DNA of 64,000 bases from Neobacillus sp. SuZ13. Lineage in GTDB: Bacteria > Bacillota > Bacilli > Bacillales > Cytobacillaceae. Location of the stretch: the NCBI RefSeq assembly GCF_030123365.1, contig NZ_CP126107.1, forward strand, positions 5,107,501 to 5,171,500, in the 5' to 3' direction. How positions within the stretch are numbered: position 1 is the first letter of the stretch; each line of letters begins with the position of its first letter. Both the position numbers and the translations under genes were made by a program. Below are positions 1 to 7,975 of this stretch, piece after piece. The notes beneath the pieces are model-generated. The model searched no databases, was not told the DNA's origin, and worked only from the letters and a program-made list of their open reading frames with translations.

Positions 1-334
1 CATGTGTTCGGATCAGTTGTTTGAAGGTATTATCAAATGTTAACGTACCCAGGATGTTTTTGGCTTCGATGATAAGGATGTACCTTTGAGAAAGTAGAAG
101 GGTGTCTATTTGGAAGTGGATACTATTGTATTGAAGTTGAAGGTCGTGGAAGATGTGGTATTTATCTTGTGGAAGTTCTTTAACGTAGTTTGCTAAGGCA
201 ACTTCTCCCCAGTATCCAGCCCATCGTTTCGCTAGGTCTTTTTCAATTTCTTGATATTTTCTGTGGCCGATGATGAGACGTAATTTTAAGATTTCTGTTA
301 AAAATAGTCTTTGGGGTGGGATTAGCTTTTTCAT
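1..334 (-). CDS. NERD (nuclease-related) domain protein, 3' part missing
   Basis: The minus strand is open from an ATG at 334 to the window edge, giving about 111 N-terminal residues of a longer protein. The motifs WAGYWGE, LANYVKEL, FHDLQL, QIDTLLLS and YILIIEAKN match the start of the NERD domain (PF08378), whose fold is related to endonucleases; the D of QIDTLLL and the E-x-K of EAKN fit the expected active-site pattern. An AAAGGAG sequence lies about 18 bases before the ATG and 12 before an in-frame TTG at 340, so the start may be either. The 21-bp repeat array lies directly upstream. The family assignment is fairly firm; its cellular role is unknown. Confidence 0.7.
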   Translation of the reverse strand, partial: MKKLIPPQRLFLTEILKLRLIIGHRKYQEIEKDLAKRWAGYWGEVALANYVKELPQDKYHIFHDLQLQYNSIHFQIDTLLLSQRYILIIEAKNILGTLTFDNTFKQLIRTH

Positions 335-466
335 GATCAAAGTATCGATCAGCTCCTTTATCGTTTTTGAGAAATTTCTACAAATTTTGAATGATTTCCT
401 GCTTATTTGTGGAAGTTTTTTTTGGATATGTGTCAGTTTGATGTCTTTGCTCATGTGGTTGGGCGG

Positions 467-592
467 ATTTCGCCAACTTGGCCCAGGATTTCGCCAACTA
501 TCGGGGTTATTTCGCCAAACAGGGGAGGGATTTCGCCGATCTCGGAACTTATTTCGCCGAATTCCCAAATGATTTCGCCAATCCCCTTTTTG
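467..592. repeat. 21-bp repeat array, block A (six units)
   Basis: Six copies of the octamer ATTTCGCC begin at 467, 488, 509, 530, 551 and 572, exactly 21 bp apart. The 13 bases between octamers differ from unit to unit. The block lies between the degV terminator and the NERD gene. In the plus-strand frame the octamer reads as Ile-Ser-Pro, but the second block shifts frame, so I treat the array as non-coding. Confidence 0.85.
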
Positions 593-659
593 ATTACCTA
601 TTTTAGAGACTTCGAGTCATATACCCGGGCTGATTTTCAGCTTGCTCTAGCTGGAGTGG

Positions 660-784
660 ATTTCGCCAACTTAGCCCTGGATTTCGCCACCTATGAAGTT
701 ATTTCGCCAAACCGGGAAGGGATTTCGCCGATCTCAGAACTTATTTCGCCGAATACCAAAATGATTTCGCCAATCCCCATTATA
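660..784. repeat. 21-bp repeat array, block B (duplicate of block A)
   Basis: ATTTCGCC occurs at 660, 681, 701, 722, 743 and 764. Each inter-octamer segment matches the segment of the same rank in block A; for example unit 4 continues GATCTC(A/G)GAACTT and unit 6 continues AATCCCC. Block B is therefore a diverged copy of the whole six-unit block. Unit 2 is one base shorter (20 bp), which breaks the reading frame. The 67 bases between the blocks (593-659) show no repeat. Confidence 0.85.
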
Positions 785-828
785 AAGGATCACAACAACA
801 CCAATCCTTCCACCCCCAAAAATAAAAA

Positions 829-854
829 CCATTCCGGCCCAAAAGACGGAATGG
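829..854 (-). terminator. Intrinsic terminator of degV
   Basis: CCATTCCG and CGGAATGG form an 8-bp stem with a 10-base loop. On the minus strand it is followed by a T-rich tract, TTTTTATTTTT. Confidence 0.8.
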
Positions 855-866
855 CAACTCACTTAT

Positions 867-1715
867 TTACTTATCTAATTTTTTCATCCAGCCCAGGCCC
901 ATGGCTCCTTCGCCGAGATGGGTACCGATGACGGCGCCGAAGTAACTGATTGTAAATTCGACGTTAGGATACTTGGCTGCCAGCTCGTCTCTCCACTCCT
1001 TGGCTTCTTCCTCACGATTGGCATGGATAATGACAGCTTGATAGCTGTTGCCGCTAGAGGCATCCTCATCAAGAAGGTCAACGATTCGCTTCATCGCTTT
1101 CTTACGCGTGCGGATTTTTTCAAATGGGACAATGACTTTGTTTTCGAAATGGAGCAGTGGTTTCACCTGAAGGAGGCTGCCGATAAAGGCTTGAGCACTT
1201 GAGAGGCGTCCCCCTCGTTGCAGGTGAGCTAAATCGTCCACCATGAAATAGGCCCGTGCCGTCATTTTTAATGCTTCTAAATGAGCCATAATCGTTTCAG
1301 GATCCTCACCCTTAGATGCCAATTTTGCTGCCTCAATAGCATAAAAACCTTGCACCATGCAGCTGATTTCCGAATCAAAAGGGTGCACCTCAATGCCCTC
1401 AACCATCGAACTAGAAGTGACCGCCCCCTGAAATGTACCGCTGATTCCACTGGAAAGATGGATGCTAATGACTGCATCATGCTCCTTCGCAAGGCTCTCA
1501 AAAAGCTCAACAAACTGGCCAATGGGTGGCTGGGAAGTGGTTGGCAGCTCTTTTGTCTTAACCTCTTCATAAAACTGACTCCAAGTAATATCCACTTCTT
1601 CGTGGTAAACCTCGTTTCCAAAGATGACATGTAACGGGATCATATGTATATTCCATTTATCACGTAAATCCTTTGGGATGTACGCAGTACTATCTGTGAC
1701 GACAGCTGTCTTCAT
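867..1715 (-). CDS. degV: DegV family fatty-acid-binding protein
   Basis: The 282-residue product is a full-length DegV (EDD fold) protein. Family members bind a fatty acid or acyl-phosphate in a pocket between two domains and, as FakB, partner the kinase FakA; this role is known for relatives and inferred here. Visible family motifs are VVTDSTAYIP at residues 5-14, TTSQPP near 59, the ligand loop SSGISGTFQGA near 88-98, and HLQRGGRLSS in the second half. It lies 123 bp downstream of degU on the same strand, as in Bacillus subtilis (yviA/degV). The degU terminator lies in the gap, so degV is probably not only a read-through gene. The comF genes that follow in B. subtilis are not seen here. 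A weak AAGGA lies about 12 bases before the ATG. Confidence 0.88.
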   Translation of the reverse strand: MKTAVVTDSTAYIPKDLRDKWNIHMIPLHVIFGNEVYHEEVDITWSQFYEEVKTKELPTTSQPPIGQFVELFESLAKEHDAVISIHLSSGISGTFQGAVTSSSMVEGIEVHPFDSEISCMVQGFYAIEAAKLASKGEDPETIMAHLEALKMTARAYFMVDDLAHLQRGGRLSSAQAFIGSLLQVKPLLHFENKVIVPFEKIRTRKKAMKRIVDLLDEDASSGNSYQAVIIHANREEEAKEWRDELAAKYPNVEFTISYFGAVIGTHLGEGAMGLGWMKKLDK

Positions 1716-1799
1716 AACAAAATACCATCCTTATCTTTTTACCTACTATATGGTATTTTATCTGAAACACAGCTAAATTGCATTAATTGGTCAAACAAA

Positions 1800-1828
1800 A
1801 AGAGCATACTTTTAAAAAGCATGCTCTT
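1800..1828 (-). terminator. Intrinsic terminator of degSU
   Basis: AAGAGCAT and its near-perfect partner ATGCTCTT enclose an A/T-rich centre. On the minus strand the hairpin lies just after the degU stop and is followed by TTTTTG. Confidence 0.75.
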
Positions 1829-1838
1829 AAAAACCCGA

Positions 1839-2525
1839 TTACTTTACCTCGACCCAGCCATTTTTAATGGCGACAACCACGGCTTGGGTGCGGTCATTGA
1901 CGTTCATTTTTTGTAAGATGTTGGAGACGTGATTTTTAACTGTTTTTTCGCTGATGAATAAAGCTTCGCCAATACCACGGTTGCTTTTTCCATCGGCAAG
2001 CATTTGAAGAACTTCGCATTCGCGTCGTGTCAATAAATGCAACGGGCGGCGAATTTCCATTGTTTGCAGGTAAGCCCCGCCACTGCGAGCGACGCCCGCT
2101 GCCAGTTTGCGGTACTCGTTTACTAAATTATGAGTAACCTTTGGATGCAAATATGATCCGCCGTCAGCGACAACTTTGACTGCTTCTATTAAGGCATCCG
2201 CATCCATTTCTTTTAATAAGTAACCAATGGCACCGGTTTGTAAGGCATGGGTCACATAGTTTTCATCATCGTGAATGGATAAGATAATAATCTTCGTGTC
2301 AGGATATTTATCGACTAATTCACGCGTAGCCTCGACACCATTCACTTGTGGCATATTGATATCCATGATCACCACATCAGGTCTGAATTCTTCTACTAAT
2401 CTTAAAGCTTCGCAGCCATCATCACCCTCAGCGACAACTTGGAACGATTTTTCAAACTCTAGTATTCTTTTAACGCCTTCTCTAAATAGTTGGTGATCGT
2501 CTATAATGACAATTTTCGTAGTCAA
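1839..2525 (-). CDS. degU: Two-component response regulator DegU
   Basis: This 228-residue NarL/LuxR-type regulator has an N-terminal receiver domain with the acidic pair in VIIDDH and the phosphorylation site in VVIMDINMP near residue 56. Its C-terminal HTH (about 160-225) contains LTRRECEVLQMLADGKSN and EKTVKNHVSNIL. In Bacillus, DegU phosphorylated by DegS controls exoenzymes, competence, motility and biofilm genes. The start is a TTG with GGAGG eight bases upstream; no ATG fits the length of the family. It follows degS after 64 bp and is closed by a terminator. Length and sequence leave little doubt about orthology. Confidence 0.96.
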   Translation of the reverse strand: MTTKIVIIDDHQLFREGVKRILEFEKSFQVVAEGDDGCEALRLVEEFRPDVVIMDINMPQVNGVEATRELVDKYPDTKIIILSIHDDENYVTHALQTGAIGYLLKEMDADALIEAVKVVADGGSYLHPKVTHNLVNEYRKLAAGVARSGGAYLQTMEIRRPLHLLTRRECEVLQMLADGKSNRGIGEALFISEKTVKNHVSNILQKMNVNDRTQAVVVAIKNGWVEVK

Positions 2526-2589
2526 TTGTAACGCCTCCTAATCCTTCTAATTTCGAAATTTTCTCCATTGACGGTAGGTTCATAGTTTT

Positions 2590-3732
2590 CTAGTTAATTA
2601 GTGGTACTCGAATCAGTACAGCGGTCCCCTTACCTATTTTTGAGTCAAAGGTAAGTTCCCCTTCAAGCAGGTCAACCCGCTCACGCATTCCGATCATGCC
2701 AAATGACTCAGGTTTCTTTTCTGTGATATCAAAACCAATACCATTGTCCTTAATTAAGACGGTAACTGATGCATTGGTTATTTCTAACCGTACTTTGATT
2801 TCACAGGCATTGGCATGTTTTAATGCATTTTGCACTGATTCCTGTATCATCCGGAAAAGCGCGACTTCATACTTAGTTGGAAGTCGGCGCTCTAGTCCGA
2901 TATTCACAAAATCAATTTTCGATTGGTTATGATATTCTTCGATGGTTCGCAGGTATTTTCTGAGGGTAGGAACAAGACCTAAATCATCTAATGCCATCGG
3001 ACGAAGGTCATAGATAATTCTTCGGACTTCATAAAGTGCCGAACGGACCATTTTTTTAAAGCTGCTGACTTCAGAAAAAGCCTCATCCGCGCCCTTTTCC
3101 CTATAGACACGTTCAATTAAATCAGAACGCATAATGACATTAGCTAGCATTTGAGCGGGGCCATCGTGGATATCCCGTGAAAGCCGCTTACGTTCCTCTT
3201 CTTGTGCTTCAATGATTTTTAATCCAAAATCCTGTTTGGCTTTAGCATGTTCAAGTACTTTGCCAACCTGCTTAAGATCACTAGTTAAGTAATTCATCAC
3301 AACAGAAATTTGCGATATCAATTGGTCGGCACGATCAATCGTTTCGTCCAACCCTACCAGACGATTTTCAAGGTCTGCCCTTTTATCCAAAAGTTGCTTT
3401 TTGTATTGCCAATTAATAGAAAGATCCATTTGCAATTGATGGGCCTTTTCATAGGCATCACGGACCTCTTCTTCCGAATAATTTTTAAAATTCATACTGA
3501 CTTCTGACAGCATGCTCCTTGCTTCAAGGACTTGTTTTTCAAGTCCCTCGCCTTCAGTAGTGAGTTTTACCATCATCTGCTTAATATTGTCTAACTCATT
3601 GATCATGTTTTCATAATCTTGACGGCATTGCTCACCTATCTGGAAGATGTCACTTTTTGAGCAAGTAACGGTTTCAATCATTTCTTCACGAATTTCATCA
3701 ATTGATTTCATATTGATTTGCTTAATCTTCAT
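2590..3732 (-). CDS. degS: Sensor histidine kinase DegS
   Basis: The 380-residue product is a cytoplasmic kinase with no membrane segment. An N-terminal DegS coiled-coil sensor region (about 1-180) is followed by a HisKA_3 dimerisation/phosphoacceptor segment with EEERKRLSRDIHDGPAQ, and a HATPase domain with DNGIGFD and GMIGMRERVDLLEG. It phosphorylates and dephosphorylates DegU. The open frame runs further upstream, but GGAGG lies seven bases before the ATG at 3732 and only one base before the next ATG upstream, so 3732 is chosen; the length then agrees with the 385 residues of the B. subtilis protein. degS and degU form an operon. Confidence 0.95.
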   Translation of the reverse strand: MKIKQINMKSIDEIREEMIETVTCSKSDIFQIGEQCRQDYENMINELDNIKQMMVKLTTEGEGLEKQVLEARSMLSEVSMNFKNYSEEEVRDAYEKAHQLQMDLSINWQYKKQLLDKRADLENRLVGLDETIDRADQLISQISVVMNYLTSDLKQVGKVLEHAKAKQDFGLKIIEAQEEERKRLSRDIHDGPAQMLANVIMRSDLIERVYREKGADEAFSEVSSFKKMVRSALYEVRRIIYDLRPMALDDLGLVPTLRKYLRTIEEYHNQSKIDFVNIGLERRLPTKYEVALFRMIQESVQNALKHANACEIKVRLEITNASVTVLIKDNGIGFDITEKKPESFGMIGMRERVDLLEGELTFDSKIGKGTAVLIRVPLIN

Positions 3733-4055
3733 ACACATTCCTCCGATAAGAAAAGCAATAAGCGTTTGAACGCTATGGTTAAACAATATACTAATTTCAA
3801 ACAAATGATTTCATTATCTTTGGATTTTACCTAAATGTCTTGTAACATATTTTACATTGGATTGAATCAATTTGCTAATCTTATCATACACGTTACCATT
3901 AATTTAAGTAAAAAGTAGTAGTATAATAGGAATGCCACTATCTGCCCATAAAACAGGTTTCCACTACTTTTATCTGTTTTATTATAACATGGATATTTTA
4001 CTGCCATATTAAAGTTATATTACACCATTATGAAATTTAGAAAGGAGTGCACTGA
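3733..4055. other. Divergent degS/yvyE intergenic region
   Basis: This 323-bp AT-rich region separates the divergent degS and yvyE genes. It holds a possible TATAAT at 3922-3927 for yvyE, with only a weak upstream element. An inverted repeat, ATAAAACAG at 3948-3956 and CTGTTTTAT at 3974-3982, has no T tract after it. No ORF or RNA gene was recognised. Confidence 0.5.
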
Positions 4056-4688
4056 ATGCTGCCTCGATACAATACCGTAAAACAAGCTGGTGAACATGAA
4101 ATTATTATACAAAAATCACGATTTATTGCCCATGTCCAAAGAACGGAAACTGAATTGGAAGCTCAAGAATTTATCCAATCCTTGAAAAAAAAGTATTGGG
4201 ATGCCACCCATAATTGTTCTGCCTATCTCATTGGTGAGAATGATCATATTCAAAAAGCCAATGATGACGGAGAACCAAGTGGTACAGCAGGAGTACCTAT
4301 TCTTGAGGTATTGAAAAAAAGAAAATTGAAAGATACCACAGTTGTCGTTACCCGCTATTTTGGCGGAATCAAATTAGGGGCCGGCGGTCTTATCCGTGCT
4401 TATGGGAAATCTGCATCAGAAGGCCTGGATGCAGTCGGAATCGTCGAAAGAAAGTTGATGCAGATCTTCCATATTACAATGGATTATTCTTGGCTTGGAA
4501 AGATTGAAAACGAATTAAGATCATCCAATTATATACTTAAGGATATTCAGTACCAAGAAAATGTCGAATTTGAAGTATTTGTGGAAGAGGTGCAACAGCA
4601 GGCATTTACCGAATGGATGATCGAATTAACAAATGGACAGGCTCAGATCACAAAAGGAGAAATGACCTATCTAGAATGTGATATTTAG
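4056..4688 (+). CDS. yvyE: YigZ/IMPACT family protein YvyE
   Basis: The 210-residue protein has the two-domain layout of the YigZ family. The N-terminal UPF0029/IMPACT domain contains THNCSAYLIG near residue 51, ANDDGEPSGTAGVPIL near 68-83 and TRYFGGIKLGAGGLIRAYG near 95-113. A smaller C-terminal DUF1949 domain follows at about 140-205. IMPACT relatives act in translation control in eukaryotes; the bacterial function is not established. The ATG has AAGGAG eight bases upstream. The position between degS and the LCP gene matches B. subtilis. Confidence 0.93.
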   Translation: MLPRYNTVKQAGEHEIIIQKSRFIAHVQRTETELEAQEFIQSLKKKYWDATHNCSAYLIGENDHIQKANDDGEPSGTAGVPILEVLKKRKLKDTTVVVTRYFGGIKLGAGGLIRAYGKSASEGLDAVGIVERKLMQIFHITMDYSWLGKIENELRSSNYILKDIQYQENVEFEVFVEEVQQQAFTEWMIELTNGQAQITKGEMTYLECDI

Positions 4689-4834
4689 GCATTTCTTTTC
4701 TCTCACTTTGTCCAAATGCAGGAAATTTCAATTTACAAAAAATTTCATTTTACCAATCTCCATAAATATTATAAAATAGAGTAGATTTTCAACAAAAGCT
4801 GACATTTTTCTACTTTGATACTAGGAGGCAATCT

Positions 4835-5836
4835 ATGTCTATCAATAGACAAGTTTATAAAAATAAGAAAAAAGGTAAGAAAAAGCGAAAACGAATTTTG
4901 CTATGGATCATCATGCCGATTCTATTATTGATTATCGGTGCAACTGCATACGGAGGATTTCTATATAACAAAGCTGAATCAGTCATGAATAAATCCTATA
5001 AGCCGATTGAACGCGATACAAAGTCAACAAAAACCAATGTTAAACTTGAAAATACATCGATCTTATTTATTGGTGTAGATGACAGTGAAAAACGGAAGGA
5101 GAGCGGCAGTTCTCGTTCCGATGCGTTGATGCTGGCTACTTTTAATAAAGAAGAAAAATCTATTAAACTATTAAGTATTCCACGTGATTCCTATGTTCAT
5201 ATTCCTGAGAAGGATATATATACAAAAATTACTCACGCCCACGCGTACGGCGGCGTGAAACTTACGCTTGAAACAGTAGAAGAATTACTAGACGTTCCTG
5301 TCGATTATTATGTGAAAATGAACTTTAACGCGTTTATTGATGTCATTAATGCCCTTGATGGTGTCGAAGTAGACGTCCCGTTCACCTTTTCTGAACAAGA
5401 TTCCGAGGACCATGCCAAAGCTATTACCTTGAAAAAAGGTTTACAAGAACTAGATGGTGAAGAAGCTCTTGCATTTGCACGGACCAGAAAAATTGATAGT
5501 GATATTCAAAGAGGTCTTCGCCAGCAGCAAATCTTTAAGGCGATTCTCGCAAAGGGTTCATCCCTTAAATCGATTACTAATTACACCGATGTCATGGAAG
5601 CAGTCGGAAAAAATATGTCAACAGACTTAACGTTTGATCAAATGAAATCATTTATCAGCTATGTTCAGGCTGGATCTGGAATTGATGTTGAATCGATGTC
5701 ACTAAAAGGATCCGATTCCTATATTGACCATGTTTATTATTATCAACTTGACGAAGCTGCTTTAGAAGAAACAAAGTCTAAACTGAAGGCACATCTTAAC
5801 TCAACAACAACAGCAAGTACAACAGAAACAGAATAA
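4835..5836 (+). CDS. tagV: LCP family cell-wall polymer ligase (TagV/YvhJ type)
   Basis: This LytR-CpsA-Psr protein of 333 residues has a basic N-terminus, one membrane helix at about residues 21-44 and an extracellular LCP domain at about 75-240. Visible LCP motifs are SSRSDALMLATF, LLSIPRDSYVHIP, KITHAHAYGG and the basic segment AFARTRKIDSDIQRGLRQQQ, whose Arg and Asp residues hold the polyprenyl pyrophosphate in known structures. LCP enzymes move teichoic acid from undecaprenyl phosphate to peptidoglycan MurNAc. The neighbours yvyE and tagO point to the TagV paralogue rather than TagT or TagU. GGAGG lies seven bases before the ATG. The C-terminus is Thr/Ser-rich. Confidence 0.9.
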   Translation: MSINRQVYKNKKKGKKKRKRILLWIIMPILLLIIGATAYGGFLYNKAESVMNKSYKPIERDTKSTKTNVKLENTSILFIGVDDSEKRKESGSSRSDALMLATFNKEEKSIKLLSIPRDSYVHIPEKDIYTKITHAHAYGGVKLTLETVEELLDVPVDYYVKMNFNAFIDVINALDGVEVDVPFTFSEQDSEDHAKAITLKKGLQELDGEEALAFARTRKIDSDIQRGLRQQQIFKAILAKGSSLKSITNYTDVMEAVGKNMSTDLTFDQMKSFISYVQAGSGIDVESMSLKGSDSYIDHVYYYQLDEAALEETKSKLKAHLNSTTTASTTETE

Positions 5837-5843
5837 ACAAAAA

Positions 5844-5870
5844 AACCCGGATCTTTAAAGGATCCGGGTT
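5844..5870. terminator. Terminator after tagV
   Basis: AACCCGGATC and GATCCGGGTT form a 10-bp stem followed by ten T on the plus strand. An A run before the stem means it may also stop minus-strand transcripts. Confidence 0.92.
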
Positions 5871-5906
5871 TTTTTTTTGCATAAATTTCAAGTAATAGAA
5901 AACAAT

Positions 5907-5940
5907 AAAAGGGTAATCCACTGTTGTGATTCACCCTTTT
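5907..5940 (-). terminator. Probable tagO terminator
   Basis: AAAAGGGT and ACCCTTTT form the base of a long, slightly bulged hairpin just downstream of the tagO stop. On the minus strand it runs into TTTTATTGTTTT. Confidence 0.65.
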
Positions 5941-5956
5941 AATAGTAACTATTATA

Positions 5957-7006
5957 TTATCTGTTTTTGTTCAAAATTCCCATAATACGGAGAAGCGGCC
6001 GATAATTTTTATTGATTAATCCAAGCGTTTCAACAAAGAGCTCAATCGCCAAAACGATTATGGTCATGATTAAGATCGAACCCCATACGGTTGTGATCGT
6101 AAAAATAAAGGCTGCAAGACCAAACATGGCACTCATTGCATAAATTAACAGAACCGTTTCGCGATGCGTAAAACCTAGTTCTAGTAAGCAATGGTGTAAA
6201 TGGGATTTATCTGGAGCTGCTAATGATTTCTTATTATATATACGGCGGATGATAGCAAAAAATGTATCCGAAATGGGAACACCTAAAATAATGATCGGAA
6301 CAACAAACGAGATTAATGTTACATTTTTAAAACCGAGCAAGGAAAGAACCGAGATCATATAACCAAGAAAAAGTGCACCGGAATCACCCATAAAAATTTT
6401 AGCTGGATGAAAATTATAGATCAAAAATCCTAACGTGCTGGCGAGAAGGATTGTCCCCATTGCGACTACATAGCCATTCCCCATCACAATCGCCATCCCA
6501 GAAATAGTGATAAAGGCGATGGAAGAAACACCTGCGGCCAAGCCATCCAGACCGTCAATTAAATTAATAGCATTGGTAACGCCCACAATCCAGATGACCG
6601 TAATTGGAATACTGAAAACCCCAAATTCTAAGTAGCCGTTAAACGGTAAGTTAATAAACTCTACTTCCACACCGCCCCACATAACAACGATAAGTGCAGA
6701 AAGGATTTGTAAAGCAAATTTTATTTTGGCTGACAATTCATAGATATCATCTAACATACCAGTAAGTAATATAATAACGCCCCCAGCAATAATGGCTGCA
6801 TGGTAGGGACTATTTGGTTGCAGAATCAGTAGACCGAAAAGGAAACTAATATAAATCGCTAACCCGCCTAAACGCGGCATAATCTTAGAATGTACTTTAC
6901 GCTGATTAGGACTGTCTGTTGCTCCTAATTTAAAAGCCAATTTTTTGACAATTGGTGTAATTAAAATGGAGCATAAAAAACATAATATTAAGGTCAGATA
7001 TAACAT
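5957..7006 (-). CDS. tagO: UDP-GlcNAc:undecaprenyl-phosphate GlcNAc-1-phosphate transferase TagO
   Basis: This 349-residue polytopic membrane protein of the MraY/WecA family has about ten to eleven hydrophobic segments. It makes undecaprenyl-PP-GlcNAc, the first lipid intermediate of wall teichoic acid and other wall polymers. Family signatures are GMLDDIYELSAKIKF, the catalytic loop NAINLIDGLDGLAAG, FMGDSGALFLG and the His motif KSHLHHCLLELG. The start has GGAGGG five bases upstream. The gene faces tagV across two hairpins and has its own extended -10 promoter upstream, so it is probably transcribed separately from tagA. Confidence 0.95.
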   Translation of the reverse strand: MLYLTLILCFLCSILITPIVKKLAFKLGATDSPNQRKVHSKIMPRLGGLAIYISFLFGLLILQPNSPYHAAIIAGGVIILLTGMLDDIYELSAKIKFALQILSALIVVMWGGVEVEFINLPFNGYLEFGVFSIPITVIWIVGVTNAINLIDGLDGLAAGVSSIAFITISGMAIVMGNGYVVAMGTILLASTLGFLIYNFHPAKIFMGDSGALFLGYMISVLSLLGFKNVTLISFVVPIIILGVPISDTFFAIIRRIYNKKSLAAPDKSHLHHCLLELGFTHRETVLLIYAMSAMFGLAAFIFTITTVWGSILIMTIIVLAIELFVETLGLINKNYRPLLRIMGILNKNR

Positions 7007-7088
7007 GAAGACCCTCCCTATTAGTATAATGCCCCATTAATAAATTTTAGAAACAGGCACATATTTCTAAGTACACTACAACGAACAT

Positions 7089-7094
7089 ATTATA
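7089..7094 (-). promoter_or_regulatory. Extended -10 promoter candidate for tagO
   Basis: The minus strand reads TGCTATAAT, a perfect extended -10, 83 bp before the tagO start. No good -35 hexamer lies 16-18 bp further upstream. Confidence 0.5.
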
Positions 7095-7242
7095 GCACAC
7101 CCAATTTTACTTTGGTATAAGTTAATAAATTATCAGAATATTCAAACTTAACATCACGATGCTAGTAATTACTACTTTCACCATGTAAGACGATTGGTCG
7201 CTCCAAAAGGTTACAAGTATTTTTAGCAAAATAGACAGTAGG

Positions 7243-7974
7243 CTATTTGCGCAATTTTAATTTAAAGATTTGTATGATAAAACGTGGTATGGCCAACATT
7301 CGTCTCCATCTGGTTGGCTGGCTAATCAAGCGATAAAACCATTCAAGATTCAACTTTTGCCAGATATGCGGTGCACGCTGGACCTCACCGGCAAGCACAT
7401 CGATACTGCCTCCTACCCCCATAAATAGCCCATGGGAAAACTGGTCGAGATGCTTAGCGATCCATTGTTCCTGTCTAGGAAATCCTAATGCCACAAATAC
7501 GACATCAGGGTTAGCTGCTTTAATTTCAGCAGCCACCTGACTTTTCTCCCAATCAAAAAATCCATGATGACGTCCGACGATTTGAATGTCAGGATAGGTA
7601 TTGTGAATATTGTCTACCGCTTTTTGATTGGTTTCTTCGCGCCCGCCTAAGAGATAAATTTTCAACTTTTTCTTACTTCCAAGTTCAAGCAGGCGGACTG
7701 TAAGATCATAACCAGCCACTCTTTCCATGATAGGAGTACCTAATATTTTCGATGCAAGAATAATTCCATATCCGTCTGGAACGACCATGTCGGCCGATTG
7801 GACAATTTTTCTATAATCAGTATGTTCATGTGAATACATGACAATTTCCGGGTTAGCAGTGACAATAAAGGATTTACGCTTATTATTTATTCTTAAAAAG
7901 AGATCCTCGACCACTTGATCAAAGCGTTTGTTCACAAAATCTATTCCTAAAATGGTAACCAAGTTTGTTTTCAT
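7243..7974 (-). CDS. tagA: N-acetylmannosaminyltransferase TagA (WecG/TagA/CpsF family)
   Basis: The 243-residue enzyme adds ManNAc from UDP-ManNAc to undecaprenyl-PP-GlcNAc and completes the disaccharide of the teichoic acid linkage unit. GT26 family motifs are visible: TANPEIVMYS near residue 39, MVVPDGYGI with the catalytic-type Asp near 70, GGREETNQKAV near 110 and VFVALGFPRQEQWI near 158. The basic C-terminal stretch after residue 215 fits the membrane-targeting appendage described for TagA. One base separates it from the tagH stop, so the two are translationally coupled. A tagA-to-tagO gap of 236 bp with no clear terminator follows. Confidence 0.93.
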   Translation of the reverse strand: MKTNLVTILGIDFVNKRFDQVVEDLFLRINNKRKSFIVTANPEIVMYSHEHTDYRKIVQSADMVVPDGYGIILASKILGTPIMERVAGYDLTVRLLELGSKKKLKIYLLGGREETNQKAVDNIHNTYPDIQIVGRHHGFFDWEKSQVAAEIKAANPDVVFVALGFPRQEQWIAKHLDQFSHGLFMGVGGSIDVLAGEVQRAPHIWQKLNLEWFYRLISQPTRWRRMLAIPRFIIQIFKLKLRK

Positions 7975-7975
7975 C

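Noticed and set aside
467..784. CRISPR array
   Set aside because: The repeat is only 8 bp and the unit 21 bp, far below CRISPR size; spacers are repeated between blocks and no cas gene is present.
270..931. Two plus-strand ORFs of 100 and 174 residues with Ile-Ser-Pro repeats
   Set aside because: They arise from the ATTTCGCC array. The second block changes frame (Asp-Phe-Ala to Ile-Ser-Pro), there is no good ribosome binding site, and the longer one runs into degV on the opposite strand.
3948..3982. Inverted repeat ATAAAACAG/CTGTTTTAT as a terminator or attenuator
   Set aside because: The spacer is 17 bases, the arms are AT-rich and no T tract follows. It is kept only as a note in the intergenic entry.
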